Positions 46,719 to 58,740 of a DNA stretch of 64,000 nt are shown one piece after another. The DNA is taken from contig JBBMOA010000013.1 in the NCBI GenBank assembly GCA_037954235.1, positions 12,135,001 through 12,199,000 on the forward strand, given 5' to 3'. Position 1 is the first letter of the stretch, and each line of letters opens with the position of its first letter. This stretch comes from Aulostomus chinensis (Eukaryota; Chordata; Actinopteri; Syngnathiformes; Aulostomidae). The notes under the pieces were generated by a model. It was given only the letters and a program-made list of their open reading frames with translations. It ran no database searches and was not told where the DNA came from. A program made the translations under genes and the position numbers.

Positions 46719-49700
46719 ACTATTTTCATGTGTGTAATACTGCCTGGATCCTCTGAGTGGAAGGATACACCCTACCAATGAAGTATCCTCAACTTTTGAA
46801 AGACACCCGGCATCCACATCTTTCCCCAACTGAGACCAATGACTGTCTACGCACAGAGAATTCCAGGATGATGGAGAAGCGTGTGTCAGTACAGTTCACA
46901 CACACACGCAGCCCTCCAGATGTTTCCGCGAGCAGCGACGTTTGCTGTTCATTTGGTGTGCAGGTGTCTCCACATCTCCTCTCCAGCTGTTGGCATATAA
47001 GGGGGCTTTACCTCTAAAGGGATTTGGGGTGTATGTTCAGGCATATGGCATTACACTTTCGTCTGTTCTGACAGCCAAACATGATTCAACAGCCAGTTTC
47101 TGGCGCAAGATAAAGCTCCGTCAGAACAAGAACAACAACAACAACAAAAAACAACAAACAAGCAATCCGCCAGGCTACTAGCAAGGTGAAGCTGGTGGTT
47201 TGGATGATGAAGGCAACTAAAAACTGATTTCATTACAACAGCGAGAGATGCTTTTTGTCTTTGTGTGCTTCATTTCTCTTCCTTACAACATTTACAGCCT
47301 TCATACCCTTCAAAGGCACGCGGTGTTACAGTAAATCAGGATGACAATGTGTTGGTATGTATGCCAAGTGCCAACTATTGAGTAAACCATTCTTTTTCAG
47401 CACGAGGGGAAAATGCTATTAATTAGAGGGCTTTCAAATCTTCAAAGTGTGTGTGTGTGTGTGTGTATTGGGGGGTGGTGTTGCGCAGAGGACGCGATTC
47501 CCTGTTGTTCTGTGAGGATATGACTAAAATCCAGGCCCTGGAGGCATGTGTAATTTTGTAATCACAAGATTCTTTTTGCCCTGTTAACACGGAGGATCAA
47601 CGGCGTGTCTTCTCGCCCATTTGTGCGCTTTTAAATTCTGGCATTTCCTGACATTTTGACTGTTTCAAACCGATTATCAGAAGAAAATGCTCACATTTGT
47701 CTCACAAATCTGCTTTGACCCTCTGAATCTTGGGTTTGGAAGGGGATATTACTCACAAAATTTGAGAGGTTGCACATGTGTCGAGGTGAAACTGGTGGTT
47801 GAGGGTATGGATTAGGTGTGAGTAGGTGCTGAATTAACTTTAATGGCATGCATAATGTTGAAGAGATTCATAATTCTCCAGGAAAGAACAATGACCGTGT
47901 GTTGTTTTCCTCCGAAATAAAAAGGTGCGGTCATACCTCCGCCAATATTGGCCTTGTATTTGAACCTCACAATAATCTAATAATGGTATCCACCGACTCA
48001 TCAAGAAATATTCGGAGACCTGGATCTCAGGAGAAATGTTGCCTGTTAGTGGACAATCACACATCAGGTTGTTGCAACACTGCTGGCAAAGGGATTTCCA
48101 GCTGAGTGCCTTGAGAGTGCATTACTCTGGACTTTATCTTCGCAGGGCGTCTGAGCAATCGGTCTGTCAAGAGGACGCAGTTCTATATTGAAAAGTTTGC
48201 AGCTTCATACTTGTGAGGCTTTTACCTCCTCTGTCTTGTGCTTTTACGACACTGGCGTACATAGTGATTAATCCCCGATATAGGGAGGCTCACTGTTTAA
48301 GTAGATGTGGATGATAGCCCACCCTGGAGCCCCAGAGCATGTACGCTGCTCGACTTTGTGTGCCATCAAACTGACATTTTAATAGCTGTTAACTAGAGTC
48401 CAGATGTTTCAGCATCTGTTCTCTGTGAGACTTTGAAGGCATACATCAGAGGAGAAAATTATTTCATACGATGGTTTTAAGAAAAATACTCATCCCGAGA
48501 AGACGCTATCCAATATAGCTCAATTAGAGATCCTGAATGACTGAGGTCACCTGATGACGACTGTGAAAACACTTAGTCAGTACTGTCCAGCGCACACATG
48601 CACAAACACACACACAAGCACGCACACAGCAGGGAGAGAGATGTTGGGAAGTGATCTGCAGGACAGCTGGGATTTACTGCCTTGCTCAAGGGCATTCCCA
48701 CTGAGAGTGTTGAGGGGACTGTTTGTTTACTCGGCTGAGATCATAAATGACCAAATGGTCTGCTCTCGTTAAAGCCGATGCTATGTGGGATCTTGCAACA
48801 AATAAATAAATAAATAAATTCAATGTTTTCTGATCCCTTTTTTTTACTGAGCACTGTCCTGTTACAGCAAGAGAAACCTGATGATCCATGCGCCTTTCAT
48901 GTGAGGCCTGGAGTTCTACATCCTCCTCAGAGGAAACGTATAAAATTAAATGCTGATAAATATAAACAACTGACTGATACTGAGCTGTGGGTACTGATCC
49001 AATACCAGTGTTGGACTCAGTGTGTCTACGCGGAGGAAACCGGAACCAGCACTCAGACATCGTGTTCAAAAATGAATGCTTACCAATACATTCATCCATG
49101 AGATTAAAGGTCAGCTTCTAATCTCCAGCTGCTGGAGCAACCCCTCGGATGGGCTGACTATCAGTGATAGACTGATACTCAGACTAATAGTCAGTTTGTT
49201 GGCTTCCATCAGCCATCAGATTTTTCCTTTTCTAACCCCCTACCTTTGCACAAAAGAGGAAAACAACAGAGACACCATGAAAAATCAGCATCAGCTCCTG
49301 GTCATATCACTATTTAAACATTTGTATCAGCCAAAATCCATATCTGTATGTCACTAATTAATAAACAAGCGACATGATAAACAACAGAACGGACTTCAGA
49401 TTGATACCAGTGCTTCATCCAGCTGTTTACTTCAGTATCAGCATGTCTCTTGTTAAAGGTGGGGGGGGCTGGAGTCTATCCAAGCGGCTTTCGGGTATGA
49501 GGTGGGGTTCACCCTGGACAGTTCACCAGTCCATCACAGGGCCAACACATACAGACAGACAACCATTCACACTCACAGTCACACCTACAGTCAATTTAGA
49601 GTATCAATCAGCCTCGTCCCCTCTTGATGTCTTTGGACTGTGGGAGGAAGCTGGAGTACCAGAGAGAACCCACACAGGAACAGGGAGAACATGCAGACTC

Positions 49701-52104
49701 CACACAGAAAGATCCTGTGCTGGAGCTGGGACTCGAACCTGGAACCTTCTTGCTGTGAGGGGACAGTGCTGACCACTGCACCACCGTGCCACCTTAATTG
49801 TTTTCTAGAAACTGAAAATTATAAGAAGATTATAACATGAATACTTTTACAAAAACCTGTTAACGTCTTTCCAGCAAAAAACTGATTGTTCTCTAACACA
49901 CTCTCAGAACAGGAGTTTATTGGTAGAACACCCTAAGGCTGATTACCGGACCTAAATGTACCTGTAAGTACCTAATGAAGGAAACAAGAGTACTACAACT
50001 TGATTTTCTGAGAGATTATAATCCCTTGACTACTTCTGCCACCACTTGGTTTGGTCTCACTTGTATGTACGACATCGACCCATCTGTTAAAAATATAACC
50101 GACGACAAACTGGTGAGTAAAGCTGTTTTTGCCCATCGAGAGGTCAAGCCACTCGACTTTCTAAGAATAAACTCCACTACAATGCAGATTTAGCCTAACC
50201 GGTGGTTGCACATTTCATTTCCAATAACATCAACACTGGAACTACAAGATGACGAAGTCTCCGTGCATCGATGTGGTATATATACGTTTGTTCCAATACC
50301 TGATTTTATTTTTTGGCTGGTCTTTGTTTTCAGATTGGGTTACACTTGTCTGTATACCTGCAGCTCACTTTAAATTTCTCTGATGCTGCTCAAGCGCCTT
50401 TGATGAAGACTTATGTGAAAAATCCAATAAACAATTTTTTAGGTCTACAAAAGAGACTCTTCAAAGGAAATGTCTCAAAAAGCTAACAAGTGCGGCAGCT
50501 GCATCCAAACGCCACATGCTCCTGTTTCTCCAACTATGTAAACTGTGGGATGTGTAATCAGAGTTGTTTAATGCAGACATCTGGCAAGGACAGCATCACA
50601 GCGCTGTTAAATATTTACAGCTGGGCCACAGTCTTTCACCTCATGAAGCGTCACCATCTGGACTGAATACCAGGCCCATCTCTGTCGGCTCTAACCAGGG
50701 AAACCACTACTATCTAAAATAAGCTTAGCAAAGGACACAGAGGCCTAAATGAATGGGCTCGGCTTCCCACTTGTGAAAGGAAAAAGTTACAGAGCAAACA
50801 CCAGCAATAGCAACAGACCTGCTGGAGCGCAAGCTTTCCTACAGAGGAAGAAACTCCTCCACGGCGACTATCAACCTGATGCTTCTGCACAAGTCTGGCC
50901 AGAGAGGTGCAGCCCGTGACCCTACACGAAGGATCCTCTGCCCTGGAAGAAAGGTTACACAATACGAGCTAATAGTTGAGCGTGCAAAGTTGAGATCTGG
51001 TCCCTTTGTGCTGATGAAGTTAGAAGAGTGTGTGGTGCAGTGGTGGGTGGGTGGGGGCAAAGCCACAGACGGCAGAATGAACATTAAATCAGCCCGCTGC
51101 CAGAAAAGAAAACACATGTGAGGTGCGTCTGGCTCTGCTCCAAGTACCAACAGGCCTATCTAAGTCCTGATGAATTTACATCCGCCCTGGGGCTTTGCAC
51201 CTGCTGGTGATTCAGTTCATTTTCCGTCCACCTGCTCCACACTGACTGACTGACCCCTCACTGCGAGGCCAGCTGGGCGCGTTGCCCTCACTTTGAGCAT
51301 CAGCCTCTGTCTGCTTAGAGGGAACTCTGGAAGCAACACAAATTAGTTTAAAATGTGCTTTGACTGAGGAGAATAGAGATCAGTTCAATGTCAGCTTCTT
51401 GTTTTCTGAATGTTCATCTGTTTGGCATGCCCCCCTCCCCCGTCCCTCCCCACCCTCATTTGGATACCTGCACAGGAGAAGTTGGCCAGGTGACAGCCCT
51501 GCTGCATCCCGGTCCAAGAGGCTGAATCACGCACACGGGAGCGCTAATTCAAAACATATCCGTCTGGAAAACTGAGCTGGCAAAACTTCGTGACAGGCTG
51601 ATGTAAAAGAAGTTGCCCTGAAACAAGCCATAACAGCGCACAGACACAGAACCTGACACCGTGATCCGGGAACAGGAGGACTAAAGCCTCCCTGGGAGGA
51701 ATGAAAACAATGCTGCCTGGGATAAACTGCTGGGGATCTTTTACTTTGTTTTATTTCTCTCTCTTTACCTCATGATCCTCGGCGCCGCGGCTGCTACCGG
51801 GGTCCACTCGCGGGTGGCCGGGCGAGAGCACCGCCGCTGCTGCTGCCGGGATGTCCGGGTCACTCCCCGCCGCCAGTGTCAACATGGAATCCCTCTTCTG
51901 GTGGATTATTTCCCTTTTGACCTCGGACCGCAGGTCAAGGTAGCAGACGAGGGTGATGGCGTGCAGGGAGAGCGACAGCAGGAATAATCCCAGGAAGACA
52001 ACACTGCTGCTGCGACTCCTGCACTTCTTGCTGCACGTGCAGGGAGCAGCACGGGGCATCACTTTGTCCGGGAAATCCGCCGCAAAAGAACCATCGCATG
52101 CCAT
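38342..52104 (-). CDS. eda: Ectodysplasin A, TNF ligand with collagen stalk
   Basis: EDA is a type II membrane ligand, shed by furin, that binds EDAR and drives scale, fin-ray, tooth and skin-appendage formation. Eight exons join in frame: 52104-51769, 43355-43268, 41427-41389, 40344-40174, 39848-39814, 39722-39671, 39004-38874 and 38602-38342, giving 370 residues (human EDA-A1 391). The membrane helix is at about 34-56. Furin site RAKR ends at residue 133. A lysine-rich run precedes 15 Gly-X-Y triplets from about residue 162, split once by GSNAV as in human (GTTVM). PAVVHLQGQ follows, then the TNF domain with SRSGELEVLLDGVYFIYSQ and SIETGQRKFNTCYTAG. Exon sizes modulo 3 agree with the human gene. 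The first intron is 8.4 kb. In sticklebacks eda controls lateral plates. Confidence 0.96.
38874..38880 (-). promoter_or_regulatory. Twin splice donors for EDA-A1 and EDA-A2
   Basis: Read on the minus strand the exon end is AGT CAG gtagaa gtgagt. Using the outer donor (exon end 38874) adds Val-Glu and gives SQVEVYY (A1). Using the inner donor (exon end 38880) skips them and gives SQVYY (A2). This is the two-residue switch known from mammals, where A1 binds EDAR and A2 binds XEDAR/EDA2R. Confidence 0.85.
41757..42231. repeat. GT-rich tract and AC microsatellite in eda intron 2
   Basis: 41757-41860 is an imperfect GTGTGTATGAGTGTGT-type tract, and 42160-42231 is a nearly pure AC run of about 35 units. 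Both lie in the intron between eda exons 2 and 3. The open frames through them are repeat artefacts. Confidence 0.9.
46661..46714. repeat. AC microsatellite
   Basis: About 27 AC units in eda intron 1. Confidence 0.95.
49462..49793 (-). mobile_element. tRNA-like SINE copy, 3' end damaged
   Basis: Minus-strand copy of the element at 165-542. The head (ggcacggtggtgcagtggtc with the B-box-like ggttcgagtcc) ends near 49793, and the tail side breaks off near a G run at 49462-49468. No ATGG tail or clear target duplication is seen, so it is older or cut. It lies in eda intron 1. Confidence 0.75.
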
Positions 52105-52107
52105 TCT

Positions 52108-52112
52108 GGGAG

Positions 52113-52143
<31 letters not shown>

Positions 52144-52178
52144 GAGAGGGAGGGAGGGAGAGAAAGAGAGAGAGAGCG
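52108..52178. repeat. GA-rich tract in the eda 5' leader
   Basis: Imperfect AGAGAGAAAG/GGGA tract just upstream of the eda ATG (a CT tract on the transcribed sense strand). It is followed by GC-rich DNA (52185-52240) that looks like the eda promoter region. Confidence 0.85.
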
Positions 52179-53510
52179 GGTCTAGCTCGGCATAATCAGC
52201 TCGTTGCTCTCGCGCGGGCCGCGGCTATTTATTAACGTGGAGAATCATAGGTGCAGCAGCACAGCAGCTGCAGGTCGCTGCAAACTTCTTCCAGTATGTG
52301 TAGTACACATGGAGATCCGCCCACCGTCGCTCTGATTGGTCCGCGTCCGGCCGAGAAGTTGGGGGCTGGCTGCATCAGATCTTGTGATTGAGCGACACCT
52401 AACGGCCAAACTGGATGCCTGCAGCTCCTGTGAGGGGATGATGTGAGAAAAGCCTCCTCCTTATTTGTTGTCCTCACTGCTGTGTGACTATCACTCAGCG
52501 CTTGGACACACAACGTTGTGACCACCTGCAGGGATTTATTGTCTGCTAGTGTGAACATGGACATGTGATTTATACTGTTTATGCCTGTATTTTGGGCTGT
52601 TTTTCACGAGTGAACTCTCATATGCCACTTTGTTTATGTGGGTGGCACACGGGCGGTAGGGTGGTGGTTTTTGTGTCACGACCTGAACCAAAACCCCGAA
52701 AAAGTTTTTTTTATTGTTGAAAAAGAGAAATTGTTATATGATCTCTTCATATGTTGAAAGAGTAGAAAAATATTGCAAGCGACATCCTCGATGAAATATC
52801 TACAGATAATTCATTTGGATCTCGTCAGCCTGAGCAGACACAGTCACAGGCGCTCTGTGTACAACACCATCAAGAGCTCTAAACATGTGTCACTCAGCTG
52901 GACTCTGGGAATAGTTTGACATTTTTAGATCCAGAAGCCAGCTCAGGACAATGCTTTACCGTGATTGGATGTGTGGTTTTTACATTTTCAACATCTAAAG
53001 CCAAGGTTTGGTTCTTCTCAGACACTTTGATCTTTGAAGCGAGGAACCAGAGGTAGATGATGAAACCAGTGCAGGCAGCAGCATCACTTACTTTTTATGT
53101 AGAAGAGTCCTGGTATGCACTTGACCCACCCACACGTACCTTCTTTCATACGAAGTGCTAGTATTGCATATTACATTTTATATTTTTCCACTAAAAAAAA
53201 ATATTTTCAGCAAGTCTCTTACACTGAACCTGCTCTGCCCCTGAATGTTTGCAGTCTGTCCAAACTGCTCCATCCCTCCAATTCACTCCACTGCAGAAAA
53301 AAAAGTGATTCTAGTCATCTGCCACTGAAGGGCAGCATTGCCAAGCCGTAAATCAATAACCCCTCATATCAGTGTCCTGCTGAACTTGAACTGCTTCCTG
53401 TTTCTGGTGTCATGATATTCAAACATCTTGCTCTTTCTATTCTGATGTATCGCTTTATAAAGCTTTCCCAAATTGATCCCCAAATTAAGCATCCCCTCTC
53501 TCTCTCTCTG

Positions 53511-53544
<34 letters not shown>

Positions 53545-56500
53545 GGGAAGTCATTTCTCCATTGTTAGAGTATAAGATAGTGAAATCAAAGAGAGAAAGG
53601 CAGGCGAAGTAACTCTCATAGGGCCTGTGAGTGAGGGCTCAGCCTAAGCATGTTTGCCACGCTTTTCATCTGAGCAGCAGGCACAATGACTTTGAGAAGC
53701 AGATAATTCATGAGTGGAATAGTTAGGCACATGCATTTCCTATTTCTTGTGGGGTTTTTATTATTATTATTTGGGAAGACAAATTGTGTCATGTTCTTTA
53801 ATCTTTCAAGTTGAATCTTTTGCCATCTGTGGAAAGTGGAGGTCACACAAACTGAGAGAAAGGTTGCTTAAAAACTTTAAAGCCCAACAATTAAAACCAC
53901 TTTTGCTGTTGTTTTTTTCTGCCTTTTTTGGCATAAGAAGCAGGAATAATTCTTATAACATCCCTCGGGCTTCAATGCAGCATTCATAAATGGTGTGCCA
54001 CTATCCTCTCTGAGCTTATAACAAGATTTACAGGCTTTTCCTGCCAGATGATAGAGTTTTGCAGGAGGAATAGGCATCTTTGATTTGAACCATGGAGAGT
54101 TGGGTGGTAGGCTAAGGCTCATGGATGGAAGCTGCTTGGACTCGAGTGAAGAGATGCTATCTGTAAATGTCTCCTGCCATCTTTAATTAACATTAATATT
54201 GACTTTCGATTGACAATAAAAGGAATGAGCAAAAGTGATTCATAGCTAATAGAGTAATACCAGGCAGATTTACAGCAAATTGTTTTATATCTCTCCACCC
54301 CACACTCAAGTCATTGTTTCTGCACGTTCAATCGTGGAGGTTTAACCTTGGCAAAATTGATATGCTGTGGCATTTGATTTCCTGCTTATACATCTTCTGC
54401 AAATTGCACCTTGTCTCCCATTTCCCTGAACAATGATTAATTCAATCTCATTGTGGATGCCTGTTTTTTAAAGTCCTTATCGAGTGCTCTCCCTCTCTTC
54501 CTGCTCGTCTTTTATGTATTTTGTGGCTTTTGTGTTTCCCTCTATTTAGTGACTCTTGAGGAGAGCTCAGATGAGAAACGATTTGGGTAAACTTAAATGA
54601 TTTCTTTTTACTCCGCACTCAGCTTAGTTTAGTAGCCTTTTATAAACACAAGAAGGGTAGTCATGTATTCAATGCTCAGGGGAATCAGTGAACAATACTA
54701 TTTATACTTTCACTCTCTTAAAACTTAAAATACTTATAATCAGGGGTGAGAGCACACATAAATGCAAGGGACATGGCGAGAGAAAGTGGGGTATTAGCGC
54801 ACGAAGTGGATGTAGCTTGTTAGCTGTTGTGTTTTCATTTTATTGTCAAGCATAATTACAAGACAAGAAATGACAATTAAAATAGAAGAGGAAGATAAGG
54901 AGGGAGAATGGGTTGTTTTTGTTGTCTGCAGCCATCTACTAGCAAAAAATGGAGGGAAGTCTTGAGTAGTTACTTTCATTTGGGGAAATTGTAGCGTTCT
55001 TTCGTGCCACGCTGCTCCGAGATGCCAGGAAATAGCTGGAATGAGCTCTTTTTCAAAGGCAAAATTCTCCTTGAGTGACTGTGAAAACTTTTATTCATTT
55101 ATCGAGGAGTAAAAAAAAACAAAACCACACACCACAAGTTAAGTGGGGAGAACTGTGGTGAAGATCAATACATATTTTCAATGAAATGTTTATAAATCTT
55201 ATTGTAGAAAAAGTCCATCGAGAAATTTTTGCCTCAGGCATCTGGAGGGGCCTGGTAAAGTCTTGCTTGATTGACAGAAGCTGGCAGGCAGCAGGGGGAG
55301 ACCAAGTATACATACAGTATAGTGGTGCCACCTTAGGGGCTGGCAGCGTGATTCTAGCAGGGATCTTGAAGAGCAATGACTACACCGGCTTCTAACATGT
55401 CCAAGGTGGCATCTGTAATGTGTTGCAGCTAATAGGCAGCCATTTTGACCTGTCATTGCTGGCAAAACACAGGTAATTAGGAACATTAATTATGGGCCTG
55501 TTCCACTCAGATGGAGCCCTGGTGTTGTCAGTGTTGGCTCACTGGAGTGGCAGTAACGAGACCTGCTTAATGCACACTGCTGCTCCTTCTCCCCTTGAAT
55601 GCTAGTTTGGTCAACAAGCTAAGGTGCAGGACAGAATGGGTTCATGTTTTTTGAATTTGATATGAAGGTTTACATTACCCCACAACTGTATTTTGCCTTT
55701 AAAGCACTTACAATTATCAGTAATCCATCAAATCAAGGTCAGAGTGTGTAAAACATGTATATAACATAGTATTTCCTCACGGTAGCATCAGTTTATTTTT
55801 GCTCAAATTCATGTAAATTTTGGATTACTGAGCATACAACCGGATAATGAAAACATGGATAATATCGGATGATTCTTTTTAGTGTTTGTGAACAGACATT
55901 TTGGGCAGTTCGCTGTCATTAGTCGTCATTGGCAATCGGGCAACATTAACTTAAAGCTAAATATATCTGGCTGTTGCAAAGAGGTGATGCATGAACTCAA
56001 GACTTTTTTTGTGAGTTAATGGCAAACACGTTTAAACTCAAAAGCCAATGTAGGTTGTTTTAAATCAGTGGCTCTTGTTATGTAGCAGGCTGCTGTCTGG
56101 TCTGAAAACCCTCATGAAACCGAAGAATTTTTAGATAACAATTCCAAGGGATGGCCCGAACAAGTTATTCTGCTACAGATCCAAATCCAAGTCCTTTTAT
56201 ATTACATTGTACTTGCCAAGACCGATCAGATACTTCTATTTACTCAAATTTTGATTAAATGTGTCTATATTACAATGAAATAATAGCCGTGGCCTCTAAA
56301 TCTGCCAACTTGTTTTTCCACAGGCAGAAGCCAGTTGCAAGAAACAATGCTGACATATCACGGTTGCTCAAATATCAGTTGATACGGCAAACTTGTTTGT
56401 TGCTCATTGACACATCAGCAGTTACAGAGGAACATTATCATTCATTTGGAGTTGTTTTTCTATCCACCTGGTGAATGTTAGTCAAATATCCGCGCTCCTT

Positions 56501-57438
56501 TGTCTTTGGTTTTGCTCTATAATTGTAAAGATGCACAGCCAAAACAGTCATTTGACCCGCTGTCACGAGAGGAAATTCGTATCAGTGCAGCTTTAATAAC
56601 AGTGCTAATGATGGAGGCCATGAAATAGTAGGATTTCGGTAAAGATTTCAAGGTGGAGGCAGACTAGCTGACAAAAGCTGCAGATTTTGAAATTTCTGTC
56701 ACTTGAGGTTTTAAACATTTGAAGTTTACATCATTGCCAAGGGGTCTTTGAATGAAAAACACAAAAATATGCTTTGTAAGTCTTGGCCTTGCCTTAATAG
56801 AGTGACCTTCTGTTACATGGAGGCTTCAGTAGTTTAACAACTCTGTAACTGTATTTATTAATGAGAAGCACACTGAGAGACATGTAGCATTGTCATCATT
56901 TACACTGAAAGAAAAAAAAAATCTGCAATTACTGCATTAAAAGGATGTCATGGAAACCAAAAAGAATTGTAACAAAACATTAAGTGTCTCCAAAGTGGGT
57001 CCATGTATGTAGGATTGAACAGAATGAAGGAATCATCCCAGTAAAACACTCCGGCCAGGCTGATCTCACAGAAAATATGAGAAGAGACAACAATCTCAGA
57101 CAGGTAATATGTTAAAATGACATGGTGGCACAGAAACAATGGCAATGAAAATAAGTTAGGATTATTTTTCGTGTTGGTCTCAAAAAGAAGAGGACCTGCA
57201 GTGGATAACACTTCAGCATCTGTGCGGATGCACCTGTTACCAATGCACCTGTCCAAGTGTGCACAAGAACCTTTCCCTTTGTCCATGATGGGCGCACAAA
57301 TTCCCTGCTGGTAGGGTTAGACTTGTTAAATCATCAGGAAGTCCACATAAGAGGCAGGTTGGGGGAGTGATTGGTACCAACAAACACCAGACTTCTGCTT
57401 GTCACCAAGTGTTTTTTTTTAACCAAACTTAACCACAG
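52179..57438. other. Gene-poor DNA upstream of eda, part 1
   Basis: The first 400 bases are GC-rich and probably include the eda promoter, with ccaat-like ATTGG at about 52336. Beyond that, no gene was found. It contains a CT microsatellite (53494-53544) and AT-rich DNA without recognised repeats. The longest open frames are about 110 codons and lack any family resemblance. Confidence 0.45.
53494..53544. repeat. CT microsatellite
   Basis: CT run interrupted twice by TGT; simple repeat. Confidence 0.9.
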
Positions 57439-57446
57439 CTTGTAGA

Positions 57447-57832
57447 GACATCCATCCATCCATCCATCGTCATCTTCTGCTTATTCCTTACTAGTAAGGG
57501 TCGCAGGGGGGCTGGAGCCTATCCCAGCATCTACGGGCGAGAGGCAGGGTTCTCCCTGGACAGGTCGCCAGTCCATCACAGGGCCAACATACAGAGACGA
57601 ACAACCATTCACACTCACAGTCACACCTACGGTCAATTTAGAGTATCAATCAATCCTCGTCCCCAAATTGCATGTCTTTGGACTGTGGGAGGAAGCCGGA
57701 GTACCAGAGAGAACCCACACAGGAACAGGAGAACATGGAGACTCACACAGAAAGATCCCACGCCCGAGCCGGGGGCGCCGGAACCTTCTTGCTGTGAGGC
57801 CACAGTGCTAACCACTGCACCACCGTGCAGCC
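57447..57832 (-). mobile_element. tRNA-like SINE copy with target-site duplication
   Basis: Minus-strand copy of the family at 165-542. The CATC tail is on the left and the tRNA-like head (cggtggtgcagtggttagca) on the right. The 14 bases cttgtagagacatc occur at 57439-57452 and at 57833-57846, flanking the element; the last four may overlap the tail. The copy has an internal deletion near the B-box (ctcgggcgtgggatc). Confidence 0.8.
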
Positions 57833-58190
57833 CTTGTAGAGACATCATAAAACATTATTTTCCAACACTGACTATTATGTTGTGGCAGAAAGAGGTTGAT
57901 AAGAGGAATCAGAGGATCGGGACGCAGGTGTCACATGGGGAATCTCTTTATTCACAATGACCTTGCTAACAACGTAGCCAGATATATCTTCCAAAGTTAC
58001 AGAGCGTGACATACCTTTTTACACCGAAGATAGGCCGTGTGTGTATGTGTTCATGTGGCACGATGATCTCATCTTGTTCATCAGAACAACAGAACGAGGC
58101 TATCTTCAAGTACCAGAAAGGAATAGGACATTCCCTGATTACGCTTATCTTGGACCTTGGCCATCTGTACGTGGGGGGTGGGGGTCTCTG

Positions 58191-58223
58191 TACCATGTGT
58201 GTACCATGTGTGTACCATGTGTG
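58191..58223. repeat. Three 11-base tandem units
   Basis: gtaccatgtgt is repeated three times in a row. Confidence 0.85.
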
Positions 58224-58451
58224 CATTTCCCAGATGTCTCCTGTTTTTGACATGTTTGGTATGGTCAGGTTGTAGTGATCTAGCACTCACTCCTGATTAT
58301 ATGACTTAACTCTCATTCTCCTACAATTATTTCAAGAGGCAGTTGTCAGTGAACAATAATAAAATAAAGTTTATTGAACAACGTAAACTATATCAACCGC
58401 CACCACGATGCTGTTTGTTGACAGCAGCCTCACAAATATTAATCATTATAG

Positions 58452-58638
58452 ATGTCCATCCATCCATCCATCCATCCATTCACCCTGGATGGGTCGCCAG
58501 TCCATCTGAGGGCCATCAGGAACAATTAGGGGTTCAGTATCTTGCTTGAGGATACTTCAGTGTGGTCACCGGGGGAAGTGAGGATCGAACTGGCAACCGG
58601 AACTGGTTGCTAGACGGCCACTTTACCTCTGGGCCCCC
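58452..58638 (-). mobile_element. Short SINE-like relative
   Basis: Starts with a CATC run, then 'caccctggatgggtcgccag', shared with the SINE family above. It continues into a different block ('gggttcagtatcttgcttga', 'cactttacctctgggccccc') that I know as another common fish repeat. A B-box-like word (ggttgccagttcgatcctc on the minus strand) is present. The cattata words at both edges may be a weak duplication. Confidence 0.55.
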
Positions 58639-58639
58639 A

Positions 58640-58641
58640 CC

Positions 58642-58697
<56 letters not shown>

Positions 58698-58740
58698 GAG
58701 ATAGATAGATTGATAGAAATATAGAGAGATAGAGAGAGAG
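58640..58740. repeat. AT microsatellite followed by GATA/GA repeat
   Basis: About 26 AT units, then imperfect GATA and AGAG units. Confidence 0.9.

Larger units (their letters stand above)
43356..51768. other. eda intron 1
   Basis: 8.4 kb, phase 0. It holds a SINE copy (49.46-49.79 kb), an AC microsatellite (46661-46714), a GT run near 47446, a G run near 45509-45520, and a TAAA run near 48800. A 188-codon minus-strand frame at 45168-45734 has no family match and sits in sequence with repeat-like words (ggatcct, ccttcga), so I do not call it. Regulatory elements of eda are expected in such introns but none can be proved here. Confidence 0.5.

Noticed and set aside
57890..58320. Possible solo LTR
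   Set aside because: No matching TG...CA ends or 4-6-base duplication could be found.
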